Source of the DNA: Pectobacterium carotovorum
GTDB lineage: Bacteria; Pseudomonadota; Gammaproteobacteria; Enterobacterales; Enterobacteriaceae
Length of the DNA stretch: 64,000 nt
Direction of reading: 5' to 3'
NCBI GenBank assembly: GCA_016415585.1
Contig: CP066552.1
Coordinates: 1,240,001-1,304,000 of the forward strand
Shown here: piece after piece, positions 19,824-28,508 of the stretch
How positions within the stretch are numbered: the first letter of the stretch is position 1
Layout: each line of letters starts with the position of its first letter
Position numbers and translations under genes: made by a program
Notes under the pieces: generated by a model
Databases searched by the model: none
What the model saw: only the letters and a program-made list of their open reading frames with translations
Told to the model about the DNA's origin: nothing

Positions 19824-21422
19824 TTAGAAGCCAGCCGCGCTGCCGTTGCTGCGCGGATCGAAGGCACCTTCCAGCATGCCGTTGGTGTGGCGTACGATGG
19901 CACCCGCATGGCCGACCGTTTCGCTAAAGCTGCTCAACAGCTCGACGTCGTGACCGAGCTGGCGCAGGGCATCCACGGTTGCGGGTTTAAAGCGATCTTC
20001 GATTTTCAGCGTATCGGAAGTTTGTCCCCAGGTACGGCCCAGCAGCCAGCGCGGAGCGGTAATCGCCTGTTGTAGCGGCAGCCCTTGTTGGACGTGACGG
20101 ATAAAGATGGCCGCCTGCGTCTGAGGTTGTCCGTCTCCTCCCATCGAGCCGTAGACCATGGTTCGCCCATCAGATAAACGTGCAGCGGCAGGATTTAAGG
20201 TATGAAACGGCTGTTTACCGGGCTCTAGCGCCAGTAAGTGTGCCGGATCGAGGCTGAACGAGGCACCGCGGTTCTGCCAGAGCACGCCGGTTCCCGGCAA
20301 GACCACGCCGCTGCCAAACTCGTGGTAAATGCTTTGAATGAAAGACACACACAGGCCGCTGCTGTCGCATACGCCCATCCAGACGGTGTCGCCGGGGCCT
20401 TTGCCTTCTCCCCATGGCGCGGCTTTTCGAGTATCGACCTGACGAGCCAGCACGCCGAGCGCATCGTTTTCCAGCAGCGCCTGAACGTCCTGCGTTATTT
20501 GCTTAGGGTCGGTAATGAAGCGGTCACGCAGGCCAAACGCCAGTTTGGTCGATTCGACAATGCGGTGGATCGTCTGGCTGTCATTCAGATCTTCCATGTC
20601 TAAATGATCGGTCAGGCCGAGAATCGCAAGCGACACCAGACCCTGCGTCGGCGGCGCGAGGTTATAGATATCGCCTTTGCTGTGCTTCAGCACCAGCGGC
20701 GTGGTGCGTTTGGCGCGGTAATTTGCCAGATCGTCCGCCGTCAGTGGCATACCAAGCTGCGCCATCTGTGCCGACAGCTGGGCGGCGACGGATCCGCGAT
20801 AAAAGCTGTCCAGCCCTTCAAGGCTCAGCGTTGTCAGGGTATCGGCTAAATCCGGCTGCGTGAAACGGCTACCTGCGCGCGGGATATTCCCCTGCGGCAT
20901 AAACAGCTGGCTAAAGGCCGGAAAATCGCTCAGCTCGTGGTAGCGCTGGGTGAGCGCATCCTCCTGAGACTGTGTGACGGGAATGCCGTCAGCCGCATAG
21001 CGAATCGCGTCAGATAGCAGACGCGCAAGCGGCATACCGTCTATTTCTTGTGAGTAGGCTAATTCTTGTGAATAGTTCAGCGCTTCCTGCCAGCCGCCGA
21101 CGGTGCCCGCGACCGTCAGCGCCGCTTTGGGGCCCCGGTGTGGAATGCGACTTTCACCTTGATACCACTCACGGCAGGCCAGTGACCCCGCAGCCCCGCT
21201 GGCATCAATAGCAACGGGTTCGCCGTGTGGGGGCACAATCAGCCAAAAACCGTCGCCGCCGATCCCGTTCATATGTGGGTACACCACGGCAATCGTTGCC
21301 GCCGCTGCGACCATAGCTTCAATGGCGTTCCCGCCTTCGCGCAGAACGGCCAATGCGCTGGCACTGGCTAAATGATGAGGTGCTACCGCCATGCCCAGCG
21401 GGGCGGTGTTGCTTTGCATCAT
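19824..21422 (-). CDS. hpxW: Gamma-glutamyltransferase-family oxamate amidohydrolase HpxW
   Basis: A 532-aa Ntn-hydrolase of the GGT family. The predicted autoprocessing/catalytic Thr is T346 in KGPGDTVWMGVCD, followed by the small-subunit signature SIYHEFGSGVVLPGTGVLWQ. The N-terminal part has AVLREGGNAIEAMVAAAA and MNGIGGDGFWLI. It has no signal peptide, so it is cytoplasmic, unlike periplasmic GGT. HpxW in Klebsiella converts oxamate to oxalate and ammonia. It is first gene of hpxWXYZ, divergent from the RpiR regulator. AGGA precedes the tandem ATG start. Confidence 0.88.
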   Translation of the reverse strand: MMQSNTAPLGMAVAPHHLASASALAVLREGGNAIEAMVAAAATIAVVYPHMNGIGGDGFWLIVPPHGEPVAIDASGAAGSLACREWYQGESRIPHRGPKAALTVAGTVGGWQEALNYSQELAYSQEIDGMPLARLLSDAIRYAADGIPVTQSQEDALTQRYHELSDFPAFSQLFMPQGNIPRAGSRFTQPDLADTLTTLSLEGLDSFYRGSVAAQLSAQMAQLGMPLTADDLANYRAKRTTPLVLKHSKGDIYNLAPPTQGLVSLAILGLTDHLDMEDLNDSQTIHRIVESTKLAFGLRDRFITDPKQITQDVQALLENDALGVLARQVDTRKAAPWGEGKGPGDTVWMGVCDSSGLCVSFIQSIYHEFGSGVVLPGTGVLWQNRGASFSLDPAHLLALEPGKQPFHTLNPAAARLSDGRTMVYGSMGGDGQPQTQAAIFIRHVQQGLPLQQAITAPRWLLGRTWGQTSDTLKIEDRFKPATVDALRQLGHDVELLSSFSETVGHAGAIVRHTNGMLEGAFDPRSNGSAAGF

Positions 21423-21580
21423 TTCAGGATTCCTTTTTTAAATATTATGTAGGGTAAGAGTTATTAACCTTAGCTATAAGCAAACGGCGTTCCAGTTTTT
21501 TAGTGCAGCAGAAAGTCCGCATGCGATGCCGGAAGGGGTACCTATATCATCCTGACAATCCTGTGCTATGTTCTGCGACA

Positions 21581-21597
21581 TGAAACAAACGTTACAG
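21581..21597 (+). promoter_or_regulatory. Candidate HpxU operator in the hpxW/hpxU divergent region
   Basis: TGAAAC AAAC GTTACAG forms an imperfect palindrome (TGAAAC-N4-GTTACA). A copy matching 14 of 17 positions, in reverse orientation, precedes the hpx ABC operon at 22987-23003. It lies 22 bp before the regulator start. Assignment to HpxU is inference from the shared motif. Confidence 0.5.
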
Positions 21598-21619
21598 CAA
21601 GCGCAACGGGTGAGAGACG

Positions 21620-22459
21620 ATGATGCAAATAGATGAACGATTACGGGATCGCTACGGCGAACTTTCACCGCAGGAACAGCGCGTCGCGGATTTCATCTTC
21701 GATCACTTTGACGATTTAATTAGCTACAACAGCGCCGAGCTGGCGCGGCTGAGCGGCGTTTCCAAAGCGACTGTAAGTCGGTTGTTCAAACGGCTGGGTT
21801 ACCCCAGCTACCGCGATATGCGCGATGAGCTCAGAACGCTGCGCCAGAGCGGGATGCCGCTGGCGGATAACCGGGATGTCGTGCAGGGGAATACCCTGCT
21901 GGCGCGGCATTACAAGCAGGAAATGGCGAACCTGACGCAGTGGATAAACCAGATTGACCCCGTGCAATTTGGCGCAGTGATTCAGGCGCTGATGCAGGCG
22001 CAGCGCCTGTGTCTGATTGGGCTGCGCAATAGCTATCCGGTGGCGCTGCACCTGCGCCAACAGTTGCTCCAGATTCGCCAACAGGTCACGCTGCTGACAC
22101 AGCCGGGGCAGACGTTATCCGAAGAGCTGGTGGATCTCACCGCACAGGATGTCGTGATTGTGGTGGCTTTTCGCCGCCGCCCGCGTCTGATCCAGCCGCT
22201 GTTGGCACAGTTGCAAAAGCGCGGTGTGCCCGTTTTGCTGCTGTGCGAACCACAGGCCAGTACGCTAATGTCGCTGGCAACCTGGTCGCTGTGCGTCCCG
22301 CTGGACAGCGTCTCGGCGTTTGACAGCTATTCCTCTGCGATGAGTTTGGTGAATGTGATCAGCAATGCATTACTGCATGAAATGCTGCGTGACGGACGCC
22401 AACGCATCCACCAGATCGTGGATCTTTATGGTGAACTGGATGAGCTTGAGCAACGCTAA
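21620..22459 (+). CDS. hpxU: MurR/RpiR-family regulator of hpx genes (HpxU)
   Basis: A 279-aa RpiR regulator: an N-terminal HTH_6 domain (residues 1-77, with LSPQEQRVADFIFDHFDDL and the recognition helix LSGVSKATVSRLFKRLGYPS) and a C-terminal SIS sugar/anion-binding domain (about 125-255, with LIGLRNSYPVALHL and DSYSSAMSLVNVISNALL). It is divergent from hpxWXYZ and upstream of the hpx ABC transporter, hpxJ and hpxK, so it probably controls both transcripts. A tandem ATG at 21620 follows GTGAGAG. The hpxU name is recalled from annotations of this context; the effector is unknown. Confidence 0.82.
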   Translation: MMQIDERLRDRYGELSPQEQRVADFIFDHFDDLISYNSAELARLSGVSKATVSRLFKRLGYPSYRDMRDELRTLRQSGMPLADNRDVVQGNTLLARHYKQEMANLTQWINQIDPVQFGAVIQALMQAQRLCLIGLRNSYPVALHLRQQLLQIRQQVTLLTQPGQTLSEELVDLTAQDVVIVVAFRRRPRLIQPLLAQLQKRGVPVLLLCEPQASTLMSLATWSLCVPLDSVSAFDSYSSAMSLVNVISNALLHEMLRDGRQRIHQIVDLYGELDELEQR

Positions 22460-22625
22460 TGGTGCGTTGGGATGGTGCTGGCGCACCTTGATGGTGCGTT
22501 TTAGCTGGTTGTTATATAGTCATGCAGATCGTTTCGGGCGTGATAGCACCGGATTATTTTTGTGACGTAGCGCTGTGGATTATTTCTCGTTGTTATCTGT
22601 TCATAGGCGTAAAAAATTATGATGA

Positions 22626-22800
22626 GAAACGTGGGGCATCCCGAATGAGCAGCATGGACGCTGCGAAAGCCTGTGCCGCGCCGGGAGCGCGTCACAGGCG
22701 GTTCGACAGGATGACACACGTTTCGAATGTACCGCGTAGCGGCATAATTCATGCCGAAAGCCAGGGTTCGTAGGGCTGCGGCGACTGAGCAGCCCTACGT
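22626..22800. repeat. Structured palindromic element
   Basis: Several nested inverted repeats: GAAACGTG (22626-22633) with CACGTTTC (22717-22724) enclosing CCTGTG...CACAGG; GGCAT-AATTC-ATGCC (22741-22755); and CGTAGGGCTGC (22769-22779) with GCAGCCCTACG (22789-22799). It has no T-run, so it is not a simple terminator. It resembles dispersed Pectobacterium repeats from memory, which a genome search could confirm. Confidence 0.45.
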
Positions 22801-22986
22801 CGGGCGTGGTGCATGAGTTGCATAAATAATCTTTCTGCAATCACGGCCGAAACCTTTCACAGATATTACATACCCATACCATAATCATCTCCATCGCTAT
22901 CCCATGTTTTAGCCGAACTTTCTGACCCCCCGTACTCAATAGCACAGAAGGCGTTAATCTAATCTGGCACAGTCCTTGCTTAATTT

Positions 22987-23003
22987 CTGCAACGATGGTT
23001 TCA
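22987..23003 (-). promoter_or_regulatory. Candidate HpxU operator upstream of the hpx ABC operon
   Basis: On the minus strand the site reads TGAAAC CATC GTTGCAG. It shares 14 of 17 positions with the 21581 site and has the same TGNAAC-N4-GTTNCA symmetry. It lies 55 bp upstream of the substrate-binding protein gene. Confidence 0.5.
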
Positions 23004-23058
23004 ATTTTTGTTTTTAAAGAATCTTTCGTTTCAATTACACTAACCGGGGGCAGAGACG

Positions 23059-23865
23059 ATGTTGATCAATAAACTGGGCATCAAAAAAGGGTTACTGGCG
23101 GTGATGGGTGCGGCAATGTTACTGGTTCAGGCCGGTAGCGCGATGGCCGATCAGTTGCAGGATATCGAGAAGCGCGGCGTGCTGCGTGTCGCGGTCCCAC
23201 AGGATTTCCCGCCGTTTGGATCGGTGGGGACGGATCTGCAACCGCAGGGGTATGACATCGATATCGCCCACTACCTGGCGAAAGAGATGAAACTAAAGTT
23301 GCAGTTGGTTCCGGTAACCAGTGCTAACCGCGTACCGTATCTGCAAACCAACAAAGTTGACCTGGTGATCTCCAGTCTGGGCAAAAATGCCGAGCGTGAA
23401 AAAGTGATCGATTTCAGCCGCGCCTATGCGCCGTTTTTCCTCGGCGTATTTGGGCCGAAAGACAGCACGCTGACATCGTCAGACGCGCTGGAAGGCAAGA
23501 GCATCGGCGTCACGCGCGGTGCAGTAGAAGACATGGTGCTGACGGATATCGCGCCGAAGGCCGCACAGATTAAGCGCTACGAAGATAACAACACCACGCT
23601 GTCGGCGTACCTGTCCGGGCAGGTGGAATATGTTGCAACGGGTAACCTGGTAGTAGCCGCTATCGCCGAGCAGAACCCGACGAAAGCACCAGTAGCGAAG
23701 TTTATGCTGAAAGATTCACCGTGCTACATCGGGCTGAAAAAAGATGAGCCTGCGCTGAAAGCGAAAGTCGACGCGTTGATTGAGCAGGCGCTGAAAGACA
23801 ATACGCTCAATACCCTGTCGGAAAAATGGCTGAAAGCGCCGCTGCCGGCCAGCATCAAAGCTTAA
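23059..23865 (+). CDS. ABC transporter substrate-binding protein (polar amino acid type) of the hpx cluster
   Basis: A 268-aa periplasmic binding protein, SBP family 3. The signal peptide runs from MLINKLGIKKG to about AMA-DQLQ. Family 3 features: RGVLRVAVPQDFPPFGSVG, GYDIDIAHYLAKEMKL, NRVPYLQTNKVDLVISSLG, ERVKVIDFS-like EREKVIDFSRAY and GVTRGAVEDMV. The neighbouring HpxJ and HpxK suggest a ureide or purine breakdown intermediate (allantoate, oxalurate or similar) as ligand; this is inferred from context. It is first of a tightly packed operon of six genes. Confidence 0.85.
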   Translation: MLINKLGIKKGLLAVMGAAMLLVQAGSAMADQLQDIEKRGVLRVAVPQDFPPFGSVGTDLQPQGYDIDIAHYLAKEMKLKLQLVPVTSANRVPYLQTNKVDLVISSLGKNAEREKVIDFSRAYAPFFLGVFGPKDSTLTSSDALEGKSIGVTRGAVEDMVLTDIAPKAAQIKRYEDNNTTLSAYLSGQVEYVATGNLVVAAIAEQNPTKAPVAKFMLKDSPCYIGLKKDEPALKAKVDALIEQALKDNTLNTLSEKWLKAPLPASIKA

Positions 23866-23877
23866 CGGGAGCACGCC

Positions 23878-24543
23878 ATGACCTATCAGCTTAATTTTTC
23901 CGCGCTATTTCCGTTCTGGCCTGAGCTGCTGGAGGGGTTGTGGGTCACCATTGAGCTGACGGTCATGGCAACCCTCGGCGGCATTGCTATCGGCATCTTC
24001 GGTGCAGCCTTGCGCAGCGGCAAGCCCACCCTGCTGAGTCGGCTATGGGGTGTCTACGTCGAGCTGATCCGCAATACGCCGTTTGTGGTTCAGCTGTTCT
24101 TCATCGTTTTCGGCTTGCCGAGTCTGGGCTTGAAGCTCACCGCCGGACAGGCCGCGTTGTTGGCGATGCTGATTAATCTGGGAGCGTACAGCACCGAGAT
24201 TATCCGCGCGGGGATTCAGGTGACGCCGAAAGGCCAGTGGGAAGCAGCCCGTGTGCTGGGGCTGACGCGGATGCAGACCTTCCTGCGAGTGATTCTGCCG
24301 CCCGCGCTCCAGCGGATTTATCCGGCGCTGGTTAGCCAATGCATCATCGTCATGCTGGGATCGTCAGTGGTGTCGCAGGTGTCTTACGAAGAACTGACTT
24401 TTGCTGCCAACCTGATTCAGTCCCGTACGTTCTTGAGCTTTGAAGTGTATCTGGCAACCACACTGTGTTACCTGATGCTGTCTGTTCTGATGCGACAACT
24501 CTTACTGCTGGCGGGTCGGCGCTTTCTGGGGAATCAGTCATGA
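23878..24543 (+). CDS. ABC transporter permease 1 of the hpx cluster
   Basis: A 221-aa inner-membrane permease of the His/Glu/Gln/Arg type (HisM/GlnP). It has about five TM segments, the VELIRNTPFVVQLFFIVFG motif and the EAA loop KGQWEAARVLGLTRMQTFLRVILPPALQR that docks the ATPase. It follows the binding protein by 12 bp and overlaps the second permease by 4 bp. It probably forms a heterodimeric pore with the 24540 product. Confidence 0.88.
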   Translation: MTYQLNFSALFPFWPELLEGLWVTIELTVMATLGGIAIGIFGAALRSGKPTLLSRLWGVYVELIRNTPFVVQLFFIVFGLPSLGLKLTAGQAALLAMLINLGAYSTEIIRAGIQVTPKGQWEAARVLGLTRMQTFLRVILPPALQRIYPALVSQCIIVMLGSSVVSQVSYEELTFAANLIQSRTFLSFEVYLATTLCYLMLSVLMRQLLLLAGRRFLGNQS

Positions 24544-25196
24544 TGACATTTACCGACTGGGATATTGTTCGCAACCTGCTGCTGGCGGCACGTTGGACGC
24601 TACTGCTGTCGCTGACGGCTTTCATCGGCGGCGCGATAGTGACCTTTCCGCTGATGCTGCTGCGGCTAACTAAACGCAAATGGCCGACGCGCCTTGTCCA
24701 CCTGTATTCCGAACTGTTTCAGGGGACGCCGCTGCTGATGCAGTTGTTTCTCGCCTTTTTCGGGCTGGCGCTGTTCGGCATTGATGTGAGCCCGTGGACG
24801 GCCGCGGCACTGGCGCTGACGCTCTTTACCAGCGCCTTTCTGGTGGATATCTGGTGCGGCAGCGTGGAAGCCTTGCCGAAAGGGCAGTGGGAAGCGTCGC
24901 GCTGTCTCGGACTGGATTTCGGCCAGACGCTCTATCGGGTGATTGCACCACAGGCGATGCGTATCGCCATCGCGCCTACCGTGGGGTTTTCCGTGCAGGT
25001 GATTAAAGGTACCGCGCTGGCGTCGATCATCGGATTTATCGAGCTGACCAAGGCGGGAACCATGTTGAATAACGTGACCTATCAGCCGTTTAAAGTGTTC
25101 GGATTGGTGGCGCTGGGCTATTTCCTGATGTGCTATCCGCTCTCTTACTACAGCCGCTATCTGGAGAAGAAATTCAATGCCGCTCATCACCATTAA
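24540..25196 (+). CDS. ABC transporter permease 2 of the hpx cluster
   Basis: A 218-aa permease homologous to its upstream neighbour, with ELFQGTPLLMQLFLAFFGLA and the EAA loop KGQWEASRCLGLDFGQTLYRVIAPQAM. ATG 24540 overlaps the preceding stop (ATGA), and a second ATG is at 24543; the longer open frame back to 24465 lies inside permease 1 and is not credible. It overlaps the ATPase gene by 20 bp. Note the Asp/Cys-rich first TM loop (VDIWCGSVEALP). Confidence 0.87.
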   Translation: MMTFTDWDIVRNLLLAARWTLLLSLTAFIGGAIVTFPLMLLRLTKRKWPTRLVHLYSELFQGTPLLMQLFLAFFGLALFGIDVSPWTAAALALTLFTSAFLVDIWCGSVEALPKGQWEASRCLGLDFGQTLYRVIAPQAMRIAIAPTVGFSVQVIKGTALASIIGFIELTKAGTMLNNVTYQPFKVFGLVALGYFLMCYPLSYYSRYLEKKFNAAHHH

Positions 25197-25920
25197 TCAG
25201 GTTCAAAAATATTACGGCCAGAACCACGTCCTGAAAGGTGTGGATCTGGATATCGAAATGGGTGAGGTCATTTCGATCATCGGGCGCAGCGGCTCCGGTA
25301 AGAGCACGCTCTTGCGCTGCATAAACGGTCTGGAAGGCTATCAGGACGGCAGCATCAAGCTGGGCGGGATGACTGTCACCGATAGGGATTCGCAGGCGCG
25401 GGAAATCAGCCGCTCGGTCGGGATGGTGTTCCAGAACTTCAATCTGTTCCCGCACATGACGGCGCTGGAAAACGTGATGCTGGCACCGCGCCGCGTGCTG
25501 GGAAAAAGCGCAGCGGAGTGCCGTGAGCTGGGTGAACAGATGCTCAATAAGGTCGGGCTGGGCGAGCGTCTTCACTACTATCCCGCCAATCTGTCGGGTG
25601 GTCAGCAGCAGCGCGTCGCGATTGCCCGCGCGCTGGCGATGACCCCAAAAGTCCTGCTGTGCGATGAAATTACCTCGGCGCTCGATCCTGAATTAGTCGG
25701 CGAAGTGTTGAAGGTGCTGGAACAGCTGGCCGCAGAAGGTATGACGCTGATTCTGGTGACGCATGAAATGAATTTTGCCCGTGAAGTGGGCGACCGCGTG
25801 GTGTTTATGCATCAGGGCACGGTCTGGGAGCAGGGCGACAGCAAAACGCTGTTCGCTAACCCGCAAACCCGCGAACTGAAACAGTTCATCGCCTCGGTCC
25901 GGGGACTATCGGAAGCGTAA
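25177..25920 (+). CDS. ABC transporter ATPase of the hpx cluster
   Basis: A 247-aa amino-acid-type ATPase (GlnQ/HisP family). Walker A is GRSGSGKST (residues 36-44), the Q-loop is FQNFNLFPHM, the signature LSGGQQQR, Walker B VLLCDEITSALDP, and the switch His lies in LVTHEM. It powers import through the two adjacent permeases. The start overlaps the second permease by 20 bp, and hpxJ begins 93 bp downstream. Confidence 0.9.
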   Translation: MPLITINQVQKYYGQNHVLKGVDLDIEMGEVISIIGRSGSGKSTLLRCINGLEGYQDGSIKLGGMTVTDRDSQAREISRSVGMVFQNFNLFPHMTALENVMLAPRRVLGKSAAECRELGEQMLNKVGLGERLHYYPANLSGGQQQRVAIARALAMTPKVLLCDEITSALDPELVGEVLKVLEQLAAEGMTLILVTHEMNFAREVGDRVVFMHQGTVWEQGDSKTLFANPQTRELKQFIASVRGLSEA

Positions 25921-26013
25921 GACTTCCCTCTTTTGAGCTAATCACGCACGGAAACGCGCATCAAATCATTCGATTAGCAGATCGGTAACGTAAAGAATCT
26001 GGAGCAGATAACC

Positions 26014-27258
26014 ATGAACAGCGAACTGTACGCGCAAATCAATCCCCCTCATCGCTTGCTGATGGGGCCGGGGCCGATCAATGCCGATCCGCGCGTATTA
26101 CGGGCAATGGCCAGTCAGTTGGTGGGGCAATATGATCCCGCGATGACGAACTACATGAATCAGGTCATGGCGCTCTATCGTCAGCTTTTCCGCACGGAAA
26201 ACCGCTGGACGATGCTGGTAGACGGCACCTCGCGGGCGGGGATCGAAGCGATTCTGCTGTCGGCGATCCGCCCCGGCGATAAGGTGCTGGTGCCGGTGTT
26301 TGGTCGTTTTGGTCATCTGCTGTGCGAGATTGCCCGCCGCTGCCGTGCTGACGTTCATACCATCGAAGTGCCGTGGGGCGAGGTGTTCTCGCCAGACCAG
26401 ATCGAAGATGCGATCAAAACGGTACGCCCGCGTTTACTGCTGACGGTGCAGGGCGATACATCGACCACCATGCTGCAACCGCTGGAGGAGCTGGGTGAGA
26501 TTTGCCGCCGTCACGGCGTGCTGTTCTATACCGATGCTACCGCCTCTTTTGGCGGCAACCCGCTGGAAACGGATAAATGGGGACTGGATGCGGTTTCCGC
26601 AGGGTTGCAGAAATGCCTCGGCGGGCCGTCCGGCAGTTCACCGATCACGCTCAGTTCGCAGATGGAAGCGGTGATCCGCCGGCGTAAATGCGTTGAACAG
26701 GGGATCCGAACGGACGCCCATCAGGACGGCGACGACGAGATGATCTACTCCAACTATTTCGATCTGGGCATGGTGATGGATTACTGGGGGCCGGAGCGCC
26801 TGAACCACCACACCGAGGCGACGAGCATGCTGTTCGCTGCACGCGAGTGTGCCCGAACGATCCTCGAAGAAGGGCTGGATCGCAGTATTGCTCGCCATGC
26901 GCTGCACGGTAGTGCACTGGTGGCGGGGATTCAGGGAATGGGATTGGACACCTTTGGCTCGCTGACCCACAAAATGAATAACGTGCTGGGCGTGGTGATT
27001 CCTGACGGCGTTCACGGCGAGCAGGTGCGTAAGCTGCTGCTGGAAGATTTTGCCATTGAGATCGGCACCTCGTTTGGCCCGCTTCAGGGCAAGATCTGGC
27101 GCATCGGGACGATGGGCTACAACGCGCGTAAAGACTGCGTGATGCAAACGCTGACGGCGCTGGAGGCGGTGTTGAATCGCCTGGGCTTCCGCACCGTACA
27201 GGGCGAGGCTTTGCAGGCCGCCTGGAATTGCTACGCGGCGGATGAGGGACGTGCATGA
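26014..27258 (+). CDS. hpxJ: (S)-ureidoglycine-glyoxylate aminotransferase HpxJ
   Basis: A 414-aa class V PLP aminotransferase of the PucG/alanine-glyoxylate type. It opens with HRLLMGPGPINADPRVLRAM, has the cofactor-binding LVDGTSRAGIEAIL and DATASFGG, and the Schiff-base Lys is K200 in VSAGLQKCLGGPSG. In ureide catabolism it moves the amino group of ureidoglycine to glyoxylate, giving oxalurate and glycine. That links HpxK upstream in the pathway to HpxWXYZ downstream. It overlaps hpxK by 4 bp. Confidence 0.88.
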   Translation: MNSELYAQINPPHRLLMGPGPINADPRVLRAMASQLVGQYDPAMTNYMNQVMALYRQLFRTENRWTMLVDGTSRAGIEAILLSAIRPGDKVLVPVFGRFGHLLCEIARRCRADVHTIEVPWGEVFSPDQIEDAIKTVRPRLLLTVQGDTSTTMLQPLEELGEICRRHGVLFYTDATASFGGNPLETDKWGLDAVSAGLQKCLGGPSGSSPITLSSQMEAVIRRRKCVEQGIRTDAHQDGDDEMIYSNYFDLGMVMDYWGPERLNHHTEATSMLFAARECARTILEEGLDRSIARHALHGSALVAGIQGMGLDTFGSLTHKMNNVLGVVIPDGVHGEQVRKLLLEDFAIEIGTSFGPLQGKIWRIGTMGYNARKDCVMQTLTALEAVLNRLGFRTVQGEALQAAWNCYAADEGRA

Positions 27259-28508
27259 GTGAAATGTTGATGTTGCCCGCTGCCGCACAGGTTGCCGCTG
27301 AGCAGATTATGTCGCGCTGCGATGCGCTGGCGGAAATGAGCGAAACGCCCGGCCATCTGACCCGCGTTTATCTGTCGCTGGAACACCTGCGTGCCAATGC
27401 GCAGGTGGGGGAATGGATGCGCGAAGCGGGCATGAACGTCTGGCAGGATAGCGTTGGCAACATTTGTGGCCGCTATGAAGGATTAACACCGGATGCGCCA
27501 GCGCTGCTGCTCGGTTCGCATCTGGATACTGTACGCAATGCCGGACGGTATGACGGCATGCTGGGCGTATTGACGGCGATTGAAGTCGTGCGTGCCTTCC
27601 ATCAGCAGGGGACGCGTTTGCCCGTGGCGCTGGAAATCATCGGTTTCGGCGATGAGGAAGGTACGCGTTTTGGTATTACGCTGCTGGGCAGCCGAGGGTT
27701 AACGGGCACCTGGCCGGAGAACTGGCTGGATTGTCAGGATGCCGAGGGCACCAGCGTGGCGCAGGCGTTGACCATTGCGGGGCTGGATCCGCTTGAGGTG
27801 GCACTGGCGGCGCGTCCGGTCAGCGACATCACCGCCTATCTGGAATTGCACATCGAACAAGGGCCGTGTCTGGAACAGCAGGATCTGGCGCTGGGCGTGG
27901 TCACCGCGATCAACGGTGCACGGCGGCTCAATTGTACATTCCTCGGACTGGCAGGGCATGCAGGCACGGTGCCGATGACGCAGCGGCAGGATGCGCTGGC
28001 GGCGGCGGCTGACTGGATGGCGCAGGCTGAGCGGGTAACGCGAGAAAGCGATCCTCATCTGGTCGCTACATTTGGTACGTTACAGTGTTTACCGGGCGCG
28101 GCGAATGTCATTCCCGGCGAGGTGAAGATGACGCTGGATATTCGCGGTCCGGAGGATGCGCCGCTGGATACGTTGCTACAAAAACTCCTGACGCTGGGGC
28201 AGGCTATCGCGCACCAGCGCGGCTGTCAGTTCAGCGCTGAAGAGTATTATCGTATTGCGGCAACCCGCTGCGATCCCGCGTTGCAGTCGGTATTAAATGA
28301 GGCGGTGACGCAGGTTCAGGGGAAAACGCTGATGCTGCCCAGCGGTGCGGGGCACGACGCCATCGCCATTGCTGAACGCTGGCCAGTAGCGATGTTGTTT
28401 GTCCGCTGCCGCGGCGGCATCAGCCACCATCCCGATGAATCTGTTACCACGGCAGATGTAGCGCTGGCATTAGCGGCACTTTATCGCGCGGTACATAAAG
28501 TGGCGTGA
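27255..28508 (+). CDS. hpxK: Allantoate amidohydrolase HpxK (M20 family)
   Basis: A 417-aa binuclear metal hydrolase of the M20/AllC-type amidase family. Metal ligands are visible in LLGSHLDTVRNAGRYDGMLG (His, Asp), GFGDEEGTRFG (Glu pair), ELHIEQGP (His) and SGAGHDAIAI (His). It hydrolyses allantoate to ureidoglycine, ammonia and CO2. It is coupled to hpxJ by a 4-bp overlap and is the last gene of the importer-hpxJK operon. A hydantoinase/carbamoylase specificity cannot be excluded by sequence alone, but the HpxJ neighbour supports allantoate. Confidence 0.87.
   Translation: MSEMLMLPAAAQVAAEQIMSRCDALAEMSETPGHLTRVYLSLEHLRANAQVGEWMREAGMNVWQDSVGNICGRYEGLTPDAPALLLGSHLDTVRNAGRYDGMLGVLTAIEVVRAFHQQGTRLPVALEIIGFGDEEGTRFGITLLGSRGLTGTWPENWLDCQDAEGTSVAQALTIAGLDPLEVALAARPVSDITAYLELHIEQGPCLEQQDLALGVVTAINGARRLNCTFLGLAGHAGTVPMTQRQDALAAAADWMAQAERVTRESDPHLVATFGTLQCLPGAANVIPGEVKMTLDIRGPEDAPLDTLLQKLLTLGQAIAHQRGCQFSAEEYYRIAATRCDPALQSVLNEAVTQVQGKTLMLPSGAGHDAIAIAERWPVAMLFVRCRGGISHHPDESVTTADVALALAALYRAVHKVA

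Larger units (their letters stand above)
22460..23058. other. 599-bp noncoding gap between hpxU and the hpx ABC operon
   Basis: No convincing gene is present. It holds a structured repeat-like element (22626-22800), then an AT-rich stretch with the candidate HpxU operator (22987-23003) and the promoter for the ABC operon. A weaker relative of the operator half (ATCTTTCGTTTCA, 23021-23033) also occurs. Confidence 0.6.

Noticed and set aside
26638..27288. Long minus-strand ORFs opposite hpxJ
   Set aside because: Mirror frames of a GC-rich gene; composition (Arg, His, Pro, Ser) is that of a shadow.
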